Positions 8,305-16,551 of a stretch of 64,000 nucleotides of DNA are shown here, one piece after another. Source of the DNA: Ignavibacteriales bacterium (GTDB lineage: Bacteria > Bacteroidota > Ignavibacteria > Ignavibacteriales > Melioribacteraceae); NCBI GenBank assembly GCA_020061355.1, contig JAGUYK010000014.1, positions 62,001 through 126,000 of the forward strand, written 5' to 3'. Position numbers and translations under genes: made by a program. The notes under the pieces are model-generated. The model was given only the letters and a program-made list of their open reading frames with translations, ran no database searches and was not told the DNA's origin. How positions within the stretch are numbered: the first letter of the stretch is position 1; every line of letters starts with the position of its first letter.

Positions 8305-10056
8305 TTATTTAAGCACAATCATTTTTTTTGTCTGCGAATAATTGCCTGTATTTATCTTATAAAAAAAAACTCCGCTTGTTAGTTTGAAGTCGTCGGTTGA
8401 TAACCGGATGGAATAAGCACCGGGTACTTTATATTCATCAACAAGCAGTGCAATTTCTTTACCGAGCACGTCGTAAATTCTCAATTGAACCTGTCCCGCT
8501 TTGAAAATGCTGAAATTAATCGTTGTTTCCGGATTGAAAGGATTCGGGTAATTTTGTTCTAACGCAAATCTATCCGGCACAGGATCTCCATCCGGTTTAA
8601 CAGATGAGAGAAGTCGAATGAATTCAGGCCCGGTATTATGCGGTCCAACAGGCCTTACCTTAATATCTTCAGTGGAATATTCATCAGCGCCAATATCATT
8701 TGCGTCTATTCTATTCTGACCATCAAAATCTTTTGTAACATATTTATAATTTGTATTGGAAGAATTTATTGCAGGACTGGTTGGTAAAAGTCTATAAATG
8801 TTATCTGCCGATTTAGAAAGCAAGGGATTAATATTTAAATTATCATTCGGAAGACTCATGCCAATCGATGTTCCATAAAAAATATTGCCCGCCCATGTCA
8901 TGTTGACAGGATTATCAGTTAAAGTCACAATCGGTGATTGTGTTGAATAAAAAATATTGTTCGCAATTATACAATCGAGTGGCGGGAGTGTAAGTTCAGA
9001 ATCCTTTCCGGCACCAATAACCAGTGAGGCCCGGCTGTTTACGACTGTATTAAATGCAACGATAGCTCTTTTTACCTGGAAGTACCGGTTCAATGGAGAA
9101 TCAGGTACTCCATTCATCAAAGTAATTCCGGATTTCAAACTTGTACCAGATGAGTTTTCGATATAATTATTAAATACTTTATGATCTTCGCCGATAATCC
9201 TGATTCCCCCGGAATTCGGTTTGTTGCCGCAGAAGAAAAAATTATTTTCAACAGTGCAGCGGTTTCCATGTCTTAGCGTTAATGTTCCTTCGCAATCCTT
9301 AAACGTATTAAATCTGTAAATATTCTCGCACGATTTGTTCGAAATGATTTCAGTTTCGCCGTTGCATTGTTCAAAATAATTATACTCTACAGTTGTGTAA
9401 GAATCCTGTAATGATGTACTGCTGTCGCCTATACGAATTGTTTCAGCTCCGTTTTCAGGGTAGGCCGGTCTGAATGCAAAATAATTATTATCGATAAGGT
9501 GATAATTTGGAGTTGATCCGAGCCATACGACGAGTGTTGTTCCTATATGGTCCTTTCCTTTCAGGTAGCAATGATCAACCCGGTTGTTTGTTCCATATAG
9601 TGAAATCCATTTATAATCCTTCTTTTTATCAGCCGGATTGTAATTCACTATTGCAGTATTTGTTAACCGGCAATAATTGCTCAGCAAACTTGAACCGTTT
9701 CTGAACTCAATAACCGCACCGGAAGGACTATAGCCGTCCTTAAAATAGAGCCCGCTTACCTCGAGATAATTTCCGGCGATACGCAAAGTAGAGGTTCCGG
9801 TCAGAATAACCTCGCCGTCTTTTTCGGCTATAAGATAAATCTTATTGGACAATGTTCCATTTGCCTGAAAAACAATCTGCTGATTATTCCAGATTCCTTT
9901 AGTCATAACAAGAGTATCTCCCGGCTGAATAGTTGAAAGCGCTGAGGAGATCTGCTGTGCTGATGACACAAAGATTTTTTTTGCCTCTAAATCTGAAAAA
10001 GCTAGGATGATGAGTATAATCAGGTATAAAAATTTCATAGAGTTTTTTAATGTCAT
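8305..10056 (-). CDS. PL6 lyase (alginate lyase / chondroitinase B family) with T9SS tag
   Basis: A 583-residue secreted beta-helix enzyme. Family signatures are clear: NGAETIRIG at about 202-210, then NGETEIISNKSC with Lys241, then TLTLRHGNR with Arg262, then GGIRIIGEDH. The Lys-Arg spacing of 21 equals that of the catalytic Lys250/Arg271 of chondroitinase B. The family eliminates at alginate M-M/M-G or dermatan sulfate linkages; the Ca-binding Asn/Glu cluster is in the NGETE segment. The C-terminus (about 500-583) carries NYPNPFNPET and ends in KKMIVLK, a T9SS signal. The first ATG at 10056 has no clear ribosome site, and the second Met at residue 7 (MKFLYLI) is an equally good signal-peptide start. 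The gene sits in the uronan operon after a G8-like secreted protein. Confidence 0.88.
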   Translation of the reverse strand: MTLKNSMKFLYLIILIILAFSDLEAKKIFVSSAQQISSALSTIQPGDTLVMTKGIWNNQQIVFQANGTLSNKIYLIAEKDGEVILTGTSTLRIAGNYLEVSGLYFKDGYSPSGAVIEFRNGSSLLSNYCRLTNTAIVNYNPADKKKDYKWISLYGTNNRVDHCYLKGKDHIGTTLVVWLGSTPNYHLIDNNYFAFRPAYPENGAETIRIGDSSTSLQDSYTTVEYNYFEQCNGETEIISNKSCENIYRFNTFKDCEGTLTLRHGNRCTVENNFFFCGNKPNSGGIRIIGEDHKVFNNYIENSSGTSLKSGITLMNGVPDSPLNRYFQVKRAIVAFNTVVNSRASLVIGAGKDSELTLPPLDCIIANNIFYSTQSPIVTLTDNPVNMTWAGNIFYGTSIGMSLPNDNLNINPLLSKSADNIYRLLPTSPAINSSNTNYKYVTKDFDGQNRIDANDIGADEYSTEDIKVRPVGPHNTGPEFIRLLSSVKPDGDPVPDRFALEQNYPNPFNPETTINFSIFKAGQVQLRIYDVLGKEIALLVDEYKVPGAYSIRLSTDDFKLTSGVFFYKINTGNYSQTKKMIVLK

Positions 10057-10073
10057 AGCCGAGGATTAAATGC

Positions 10074-10097
10074 GGGCCGGATATTAAAACCCGGCCC
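10074..10097 (-). terminator. GC-rich hairpin between the G8-like and PL6 genes (attenuator or processing site)
   Basis: GGGCCGG (10074-10080) and CCGGCCC (10091-10097) form a perfect 7-bp stem with a 10-base AT loop just after the stop at 10109. No T-run follows on the minus strand, so it is more likely an intra-operon mRNA-stabilising or attenuating hairpin than a full terminator. Confidence 0.5.
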
Positions 10098-10108
10098 TGA
10101 TTAAAATG

Positions 10109-11677
10109 TTATTTTACTAAAAGCATCTTTCTTGTCTGGGAGAATCCGTTCGATTTAATCTGATAGAAATAGATTCCGCTCGAATAATTCGCAGCATCGA
10201 AAGAGACTTTGTATGAACCGGTATTCATATATCCGTTTACAAGAGTTTCAATCTTTTGTCCGAGTGAGTTAAATACTTCAAGAATTACATTCCCGGAAAA
10301 GGGAATCGAAAAGTTAATATTTGTCGTTGGGTTAAAAGGATTCGGATAATTCTGCGACAGATTATAGGAAGTAGGAATTCCTTCTTCTTTTTCAACATCC
10401 GTACCGCCCGTTAAAGTATTTTCAGATGTTCCTGAAACACGCGCAAGTGCAACATAAATTGTTCCTCCTTCAGCTAATGGAATTGCGGGATTTATTACAT
10501 CACCGCCAACTGTGCTAGGATCAGTACCAAGTGCGGTTACAAAAGGAGTTGTTTGTGTAACTGCTTTCCATGTAGCTCTGTTATCAGTTGAGTATGCCAC
10601 TCGTAGATTAATATTACCGGCAGCTACTCCATCATCGGATGCATAACTTAATGCCAGAGAATCGATAGTTATTGCCGCAGTTGCAGTAGATACTCCGCTT
10701 CTTGTATAGGTTATAGCGTAATATCTAACCCCGGATACTTTGTCAATCCCACCCTGGAAAATGCTACTGTTAAATGCATTACCTGTAATACACTTAACTA
10801 CAAGTAAGTGTCCCGTTGCATTTCCCGGAGCCGGAGAACCGACAACAACCGTTCTGATTCCGCCATTGTCGCCAACATCAAATGTCCTTCTTGTGCTGCC
10901 GCCTCCATTCGAAAGGCCTCTACCCAGCCAGCCTTTCACATAACTGTCTTTGGATGCACCGGTCAAATTTGTTCCGCTTGTAGAGAGATAACCCCATATA
11001 GATGTACCTTCAGTTTCAATGATCCCTTTTGTAAATGTCATTAATGTGCCGCCGACAGAGGAATTGTTTGACATATAAAGATTGCCGCTCTTCAAAACAA
11101 CTTTTCCGGTGCCGGTTTTATTAACAACAATACTGTTAAATTCCTCGCCATAATTTGTACCCGATGTACTTGATTTATAAGTTGAATTTTGAAGCCGAAT
11201 ATTTGAATCATTGGAACCGGCAAAAGTTAAAAGAACTCCGTTAGCAGTGCCTGCTGAGTTTGAACCTCCGCGGAAATCTATTGTCCCGGTAGCTTCAACT
11301 GTAATATCTCCTTTAATTGTCATAAGATGCTCGACCCAGGAATTTGCAGCCCCTGCAGGAGTTCTAGTACCACACCTGAATACTCCCAGAGGATTTACTT
11401 TAACATTACCTTCAACACTAAGACCACTTACAGTTCCATCGAGCTGGAATTCAAGTCTTCCATCGATGGTTAAGTTTTTACAAGCTGCGGTTGTAGTATT
11501 AATAACAATATTATGACCTGTTGTAATTACAACATCATTCGCTGCACCCGGTACAACTCCGCCGGTCCATGTTGCTGTGTCATTCCAATTTCCGCTTGCT
11601 GCAGAGGTTATCTGCGAATAGGATGTTGCGGAGAAACTTACCAAAAGAGCAATAACAAGTATTAATGATTTTTTCAT
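10109..11677 (-). CDS. T9SS-secreted protein with G8-like beta domain
   Basis: A 522-residue protein with a clean signal peptide (about 1-21) and a GAGGTAAGT-ATG start. The N-terminal part begins ASGNWNDTATWTGG followed by VPGAANDVVI, the opening of G8-like and parallel-beta repeat domains found in secreted adhesins and polysaccharide-binding proteins. The middle (about 60-430) is rich in Gly, Thr, Asn and Ser with no catalytic motif that I recognise. Residues about 440-522 form the T9SS sorting domain (NYPNPFNPTT to TRKMLLVK). Its place between the barrels and PL6 suggests surface binding of the substrate. That is inference; no enzymatic role is visible. Confidence 0.7.
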   Translation of the reverse strand: MKKSLILVIALLVSFSATSYSQITSAASGNWNDTATWTGGVVPGAANDVVITTGHNIVINTTTAACKNLTIDGRLEFQLDGTVSGLSVEGNVKVNPLGVFRCGTRTPAGAANSWVEHLMTIKGDITVEATGTIDFRGGSNSAGTANGVLLTFAGSNDSNIRLQNSTYKSSTSGTNYGEEFNSIVVNKTGTGKVVLKSGNLYMSNNSSVGGTLMTFTKGIIETEGTSIWGYLSTSGTNLTGASKDSYVKGWLGRGLSNGGGSTRRTFDVGDNGGIRTVVVGSPAPGNATGHLLVVKCITGNAFNSSIFQGGIDKVSGVRYYAITYTRSGVSTATAAITIDSLALSYASDDGVAAGNINLRVAYSTDNRATWKAVTQTTPFVTALGTDPSTVGGDVINPAIPLAEGGTIYVALARVSGTSENTLTGGTDVEKEEGIPTSYNLSQNYPNPFNPTTNINFSIPFSGNVILEVFNSLGQKIETLVNGYMNTGSYKVSFDAANYSSGIYFYQIKSNGFSQTRKMLLVK

Positions 11678-11734
11678 ACTTACCTCTTTATTTTATGATA
11701 GGATTTAATTTATTATAGATTATTAATAAGAGAC

Positions 11735-13255
11735 TTATTTAATTAAGTACGTATAACCGATCATCAGGTTACCTGATTTTTCAAATGCATAGTTTGTATT
11801 GCTGAAATAGGAATCATAATATCTTAAAACTCTTAGCTCGTAAGCTAAATCAATCCTGCCGAAAAATAGATTCAGACTGACTCCCATGTTATAACTGTTT
11901 GCTTCCGGTCCTCTATCTGTAACTGCTGCGCCATCGGGAATATATACCTGGGGAATGCTTTGATACCCGGCGAGAATAGAGATGAAATCCAATGCTTTAT
12001 ACTCGATTCCAAACCTGATAATATTCCTATCGACCCATTTTCTAAAAGTAGGATCATTAGATTGCAGATTGTACTTTGCTTTAGAGTAGGGTGCATACTC
12101 ATAATCGAATGCAATTATAAATTTGTCGGCTGGATTAAAACTTATTCCGAATGAGAATAGAGCCGGGATTTCAAAATTATCTTCACCGCTTACATTTAAT
12201 GATGTGGTTGAAGTATCCGTTACTACCTGAGTGTAATTCCATTCCCTTTTTATTGTATATGGTAAAGTTGCTTTAGCACCAATGGTGAAACGGTTGAATT
12301 CATAAATGAAGCCAAGGTTAAAACTGGTCGAGGAATATTTGGATGCTCCGTTTTCTACAAATGACCCGTCCAAATATGAGAACATAAACCTCTGCTGATT
12401 GCTTAAAAGGAAATCACCAACTCTGGTAATTGATAAGCGGTCGTCACTTTCTCCCCACATTAAATTAAATCCAGCACCAACCATAAATTTGGGAAGCACT
12501 TCAACAGCAATTCCGCCGGTTATATTATTTAATTTTCCGATTCTTTCTCTAAGGTATCTGGACCATTTCATATTTAATGTTTTCTGACCATCAACACGTG
12601 AGATATCTCCGCCATAATCAAAATATCCAATATGGGGATCCAGGTAAGTATCATTACGGTCAAAATCATAGAAGCTGTTATCAACATTGTAAGAAAGAGC
12701 TGCAACAAAATTCATATCACCAAGCTGGAACGGAAAAGCACCTGCAAGATTTGTCAATCCGATATTATCTTTCTGTTCAGTCCAATCAGCAGCTTCTTCA
12801 CTATATGAATCTACGCCAAGTTTAGGTTCCTTAACTATATAATTATAATTGGTATCCTGTGCAAGCTGATAATCCCATTTACCGTTGTTGGCCGGATCCG
12901 GTATATAAAGTCCTTCAAGATAGAAAGGGAGAGTCACAAAATATCTGTCCGGTCTGTAATTCTGATTTTCTCTCCAATGCTTGCTGTAGCTGTTTGCAGC
13001 GGCGGAAACCTGAATCTGTTTTATGCGGGATAACCCGGCCGGATTAAAAAACAATGATGACAGATCACCGGATAATGCGGTAAAAGCCCCGCCCATTGCA
13101 GAGGATTTAACACTTAAGTTACTGTTATTCATTAATCCCTGGAACGAATGATTATCCCCTCTATGCTGTGCCGGTAAATTTGCATTAAGCAGAACAAAAA
13201 TTATTATCAGCATGCTGCTGATAAAAAACTTTTTATAAAAATTAGGCATTTCCAT
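11735..13255 (-). CDS. Outer-membrane beta-barrel, FadL/OmpP1-like
   Basis: A 506-residue protein with a signal anchor (about 8-30) and a GAGGAG ribosome site before the first ATG. Near the mature N-terminus it has SSAMGGAFTALSGD followed by FFNPAGL, the NPA signature shared by FadL/TodX and PorV-like barrels. The rest alternates aromatic-rich amphipathic strands, and the chain ends with a strand (MIGYTYLIK). A transport or T9SS-shuttle role is possible. It follows a shorter PorV-like barrel by 24 bases in the same operon, so this locus encodes two non-TonB barrels. The family assignment rests on motif and topology only. Confidence 0.65.
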   Translation of the reverse strand: MEMPNFYKKFFISSMLIIIFVLLNANLPAQHRGDNHSFQGLMNNSNLSVKSSAMGGAFTALSGDLSSLFFNPAGLSRIKQIQVSAAANSYSKHWRENQNYRPDRYFVTLPFYLEGLYIPDPANNGKWDYQLAQDTNYNYIVKEPKLGVDSYSEEAADWTEQKDNIGLTNLAGAFPFQLGDMNFVAALSYNVDNSFYDFDRNDTYLDPHIGYFDYGGDISRVDGQKTLNMKWSRYLRERIGKLNNITGGIAVEVLPKFMVGAGFNLMWGESDDRLSITRVGDFLLSNQQRFMFSYLDGSFVENGASKYSSTSFNLGFIYEFNRFTIGAKATLPYTIKREWNYTQVVTDTSTTSLNVSGEDNFEIPALFSFGISFNPADKFIIAFDYEYAPYSKAKYNLQSNDPTFRKWVDRNIIRFGIEYKALDFISILAGYQSIPQVYIPDGAAVTDRGPEANSYNMGVSLNLFFGRIDLAYELRVLRYYDSYFSNTNYAFEKSGNLMIGYTYLIK

Positions 13256-13279
13256 TTTGCTCCTCTGGAAAATATTTCT

Positions 13280-14257
13280 TTAGTTTATTTCATAACCGAT
13301 TGTAAAGCGGTGAACCGAATTCAAATACTGTCCATAATCATTATACGAGTAGTCAATCCTGTATCCTTTATAAAGGACTCCAATTCCCGCCGCGATTCCT
13401 TCCTGATCATTATTCAAAACATATCCGCCTCGTAAATAGATCATATCTTTAAAACCATATTCAAGACCTATGCTATGCATCTGATCATAATCTCTCGGCT
13501 GAATCATATCATAGGATAAAAGAAGTGAATGATCACCCGTATTAGAGATCAAAGGATCGTTGTTAGAAAAGAGATAGGATGAAATACCAATATTAAAAGT
13601 CTGGGGAAGAGGATAACTTTTATCTATGAATTTAACTTCCTGTCCAAAGTGTCTTACCGAAGCACCTATAATTATTGAACGGAATCCGGTATTGAAAGTG
13701 AGTCCTCCGTCAAAAACGAGAGCTCCGGCTTTTTCAAAAACCAAATTTTCGTGAACATATTTTACTGTAACTCCAAAAGCGAATTTGTCCGTAAGATTTC
13801 TTGCATATGAAACTCCAAGAACCAGAGAGCTTGGATTAATCACTTCGCCCGTTAATCCCGGATTATAAACTCCGTTAACAAATCCGAGCCGGTCAACCCG
13901 CGTAACCTCTATCTCCCCGACACTTGAAATGATTCCCATGATTCCCAGAGTGCCTACATCTTCGAAATTATAAGCAGCCGAGAAAGAGTAATGATTTACA
14001 TCCATAAACCAATCAACAAAACCGAATGAAAAATCAAAACCATTAATACGAGCTAATCCGGCAGGATTCCAGAAGACCGCTTCAGAGTTATTTACAATTG
14101 AAGAGAAGGCACCCGCCATACCGGTTGCTCTTGCACCTGGCCATACTTTTAAAAACTGAAATGACGTAGTACCAACTTTTTCGAATGCAAAAGAAGCAGC
14201 GCTTGAAAGCGAAATAATTAATAGAGCCAATAAAATTTTGTTTCTAATGATCTTCAT
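13280..14257 (-). CDS. PorV/PorQ-family outer-membrane barrel (UPF0164-like)
   Basis: A 325-residue protein with a signal peptide (about 1-24). It opens GTTSFQFLKVWPGARATGMAGAFSS followed by FWNPAGLARI; this FL.-GARA-GMGGA..A-NPAG pattern is the PorV/PorQ hallmark. The known PorV is an outer-membrane component that receives T9SS cargo and passes it to the sortase PorU. It is encoded directly downstream of a T9SS-type secreted protein and a TonB receptor, an arrangement repeated at 34606-42044, so it may be a locus-dedicated cargo shuttle. It starts with GAGGTATCATA-ATG, 23 bases after the preceding stop. It could instead be a transport barrel for oligosaccharide. Confidence 0.7.
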   Translation of the reverse strand: MKIIRNKILLALLIISLSSAASFAFEKVGTTSFQFLKVWPGARATGMAGAFSSIVNNSEAVFWNPAGLARINGFDFSFGFVDWFMDVNHYSFSAAYNFEDVGTLGIMGIISSVGEIEVTRVDRLGFVNGVYNPGLTGEVINPSSLVLGVSYARNLTDKFAFGVTVKYVHENLVFEKAGALVFDGGLTFNTGFRSIIIGASVRHFGQEVKFIDKSYPLPQTFNIGISSYLFSNNDPLISNTGDHSLLLSYDMIQPRDYDQMHSIGLEYGFKDMIYLRGGYVLNNDQEGIAAGIGVLYKGYRIDYSYNDYGQYLNSVHRFTIGYEIN

Positions 14258-14280
14258 TATGATACCTCATAACTATATCT

Positions 14281-16518
14281 TTATTTAATTACTATGAATT
14301 TTCCGTTTGTTTGTTCTCCATTAGGAGTGGTTACAACATAGAAATAAACACCCGATGCAATCTCCTGTCCGTTCCTAGTCATCTGAAACCATTCTGTAGA
14401 ATAGAGCGGTGTATCATGTTCTATTGTTTCAATTAATTGACCGGAATAGGAGAAAACTCTGATTGTACATTTCTCCGGTAAACCGTAAAAACCGATTTTA
14501 TCTGTAACGTCTCCTGTTCCCTGGAATCCTGATTTCTGAATAAATGGATTTGGAACAACATATACTTTTCCTAAAGTTTCAACAGAACCGATATTCTTAA
14601 CAAACTTAGTGATATTTGTTTTTCCGCTTTCGTTCCCGTTTATATCTACAGATGTAACAGCATAATACCGCGATTCACCAATCTTAAAATCCAGATCCGA
14701 ATCAACAAATTGATAAATGTTCTGACTAGTGACATTGCCCAGGTTAACCTCACCAATCATTTTCCATGGTCCCATGCCGGCTTTGGCTCTATAGACCTTA
14801 AATTTTGTAAGTTGTCCGGTCAATCTTGGATGAGAAAAATTTTCAACTGCGCGTCCCCATTCAATTTCCACATTACCAATTGCAGTGTTAGCAACTTTTA
14901 TTGCCGGAGAGGGGACAGGAACCGGAATTTTATAAATTCCTTTATCTGGGTTCTTTTCCGGCCACTGAGGAATCTCGGGTTCCTTTCCTAGATATGCGGT
15001 AAATGCTTTATGTGCAACCTGGGTTACATTCCTTACATTCGAGTTAACATAATCGGGATAGCCATAATCATCAAGGTAATGTTCGGTCATAACTTCATTG
15101 CCGATAACAATTTTTTTATTCCATGAAGGAGTTTCATTCCATTGTTTGGTAGTATTGCCGCCTTCAATTCGTTTTCCGGGTTCAGCTCCGTATCCGCAGA
15201 CTTCAGCAAGTGCAAATTTTAATTTATCACCTTTTCTAAGTGTATAAGGACCGGTAACAAAATTTTTCTGTCCGGCATCTGCACTTTGTCTATAAGGATA
15301 AGCACCCCTTCCATACCATTCAGGATCGTTACGTGGTACTTCCGGCCATGTTGTACTGTTAGCAGCATAGACGCCGCTATATCTATTATCCGGATTGAAG
15401 AACTGGTTCATCATTTTAACAGAGTTTGTATTGCCTGTGCTTACTTTGTTTGACCAAGGTTGTTTAAATCTGCTTTGAGAATCTATTTCATAATACTCGC
15501 CGTTAAGTGTTCGTAATATTGAAACTGCTTCTGTTTCATTTCTTGCAGGATCTAAAGGATCAACAATTGCAAGATGATTAAGATCATAAAAGAGCATTGC
15601 ATAACCGGGAGCCTGGGGACTTGCTATTCCACCGCCGTTCTCACCGGTGCTGGCAAATTGGCGAAAGAGTGTTTTGTTGGGTTCAGGTTTTCCAGCAAGA
15701 TCGGTAATCAGGTTTGTTTGAATATCCATATTAAAGCTTAGCCAGTAATCTGCATCCCAAAAACCTCTTTGATCTCCGCGGTAAATTCCGCCGTCGTATT
15801 TCCAGACTTGGTAATGTCGTTGATAGCCGTACATTGAAGGACCGAAGCCATAATTGAAGCAGATCATAACATCCTTCAATGTAGAGGTCTGTTCTATTGT
15901 TGCAGGATTACCATCTGTATCGCCGGTATATTCAAATTCATATTCATAGATTATCATATCATCATAATCGGGATAGCTCCATGCCCGTGAAATTCTTTTT
16001 ACTGTAATACCAACTGAAGTAGCCCACGAAGCTGTAATAACCTCTTCCGCTTCATCAGTTTTATAATTTGGATTTAATGTGCCGTCTTCGAGCACCGGAA
16101 AATTTTCTTCCCTATCTATATTTAAAGGGAAGACCCACCTGCCAAATGTAACCTCGGGTTCTGATGCACCAATGCCTCCGCAGAAAGCAAAAATTCGTTT
16201 GTCCTTTCCGGGTAAGCCGTCAAGGTTTGCTGCAATGTAAACACCGGCGCCAATTAAATTGTGCTGACCGCTATATTCAATCCCATCAACGACGGTTGCA
16301 GATCTTGATGGCCATTCAAAAAGAGGAACGCTGGTTTTATTTCCGGCTTCACCGGTCATCCAGGCCCTACCTATTTCTCCTGTATTAAATACAGTTTCAT
16401 GCAGCATACCGCGGTTGTGAATTCTATATTCTCTTATTTGTGCATTCACAAACCCGACATATATAAGACAGATTAGAAGTGAATTAAAAAATATTTTATT
16501 GACCTTTTTGAGATTCAT
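14281..16518 (-). CDS. Large secreted protein of the TonB-receptor module, VVPNP-type C-terminal signal
   Basis: I place the start at 16518 (745 residues), not at the ATG 24 bases upstream, because AAGGAG lies just before it and the signal peptide begins there (MNLKKVNKIFFN). The N-terminal half opens with FNTGEIGR and PLFEWPSRS, and matches the 1222-residue protein at 35664-39332, which has FNHAQAGR and PFEWP in the same order. An Fn3-like stretch lies around 535-640. The C-terminus has VVPNPFIQ, then LPEKCTIRVFSYSGQL, IEHDTPL and GKFIVIK, again shared with the paralogue. This differs from the usual NYPNPFNP tag but is likely a T9SS sorting domain. It sits 33 bases after the TonB receptor, where SusD would normally be. 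I recognise no enzyme domain; a surface glycan-binding partner of the receptor is an inference. Confidence 0.7.
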   Translation of the reverse strand: MNLKKVNKIFFNSLLICLIYVGFVNAQIREYRIHNRGMLHETVFNTGEIGRAWMTGEAGNKTSVPLFEWPSRSATVVDGIEYSGQHNLIGAGVYIAANLDGLPGKDKRIFAFCGGIGASEPEVTFGRWVFPLNIDREENFPVLEDGTLNPNYKTDEAEEVITASWATSVGITVKRISRAWSYPDYDDMIIYEYEFEYTGDTDGNPATIEQTSTLKDVMICFNYGFGPSMYGYQRHYQVWKYDGGIYRGDQRGFWDADYWLSFNMDIQTNLITDLAGKPEPNKTLFRQFASTGENGGGIASPQAPGYAMLFYDLNHLAIVDPLDPARNETEAVSILRTLNGEYYEIDSQSRFKQPWSNKVSTGNTNSVKMMNQFFNPDNRYSGVYAANSTTWPEVPRNDPEWYGRGAYPYRQSADAGQKNFVTGPYTLRKGDKLKFALAEVCGYGAEPGKRIEGGNTTKQWNETPSWNKKIVIGNEVMTEHYLDDYGYPDYVNSNVRNVTQVAHKAFTAYLGKEPEIPQWPEKNPDKGIYKIPVPVPSPAIKVANTAIGNVEIEWGRAVENFSHPRLTGQLTKFKVYRAKAGMGPWKMIGEVNLGNVTSQNIYQFVDSDLDFKIGESRYYAVTSVDINGNESGKTNITKFVKNIGSVETLGKVYVVPNPFIQKSGFQGTGDVTDKIGFYGLPEKCTIRVFSYSGQLIETIEHDTPLYSTEWFQMTRNGQEIASGVYFYVVTTPNGEQTNGKFIVIK

Positions 16519-16551
16519 AAAACTTCTCCTTTGAACGATCACTTTTACTTA

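Noticed and set aside
10074-10097. Full operon terminator before PL6
   Set aside because: No T-run follows on the minus strand and the operon continues, so it is listed only as a hairpin.
14281-16542. Start at 16542 for the large secreted protein
   Set aside because: AAGGAG and the signal peptide both favour the ATG at 16518.
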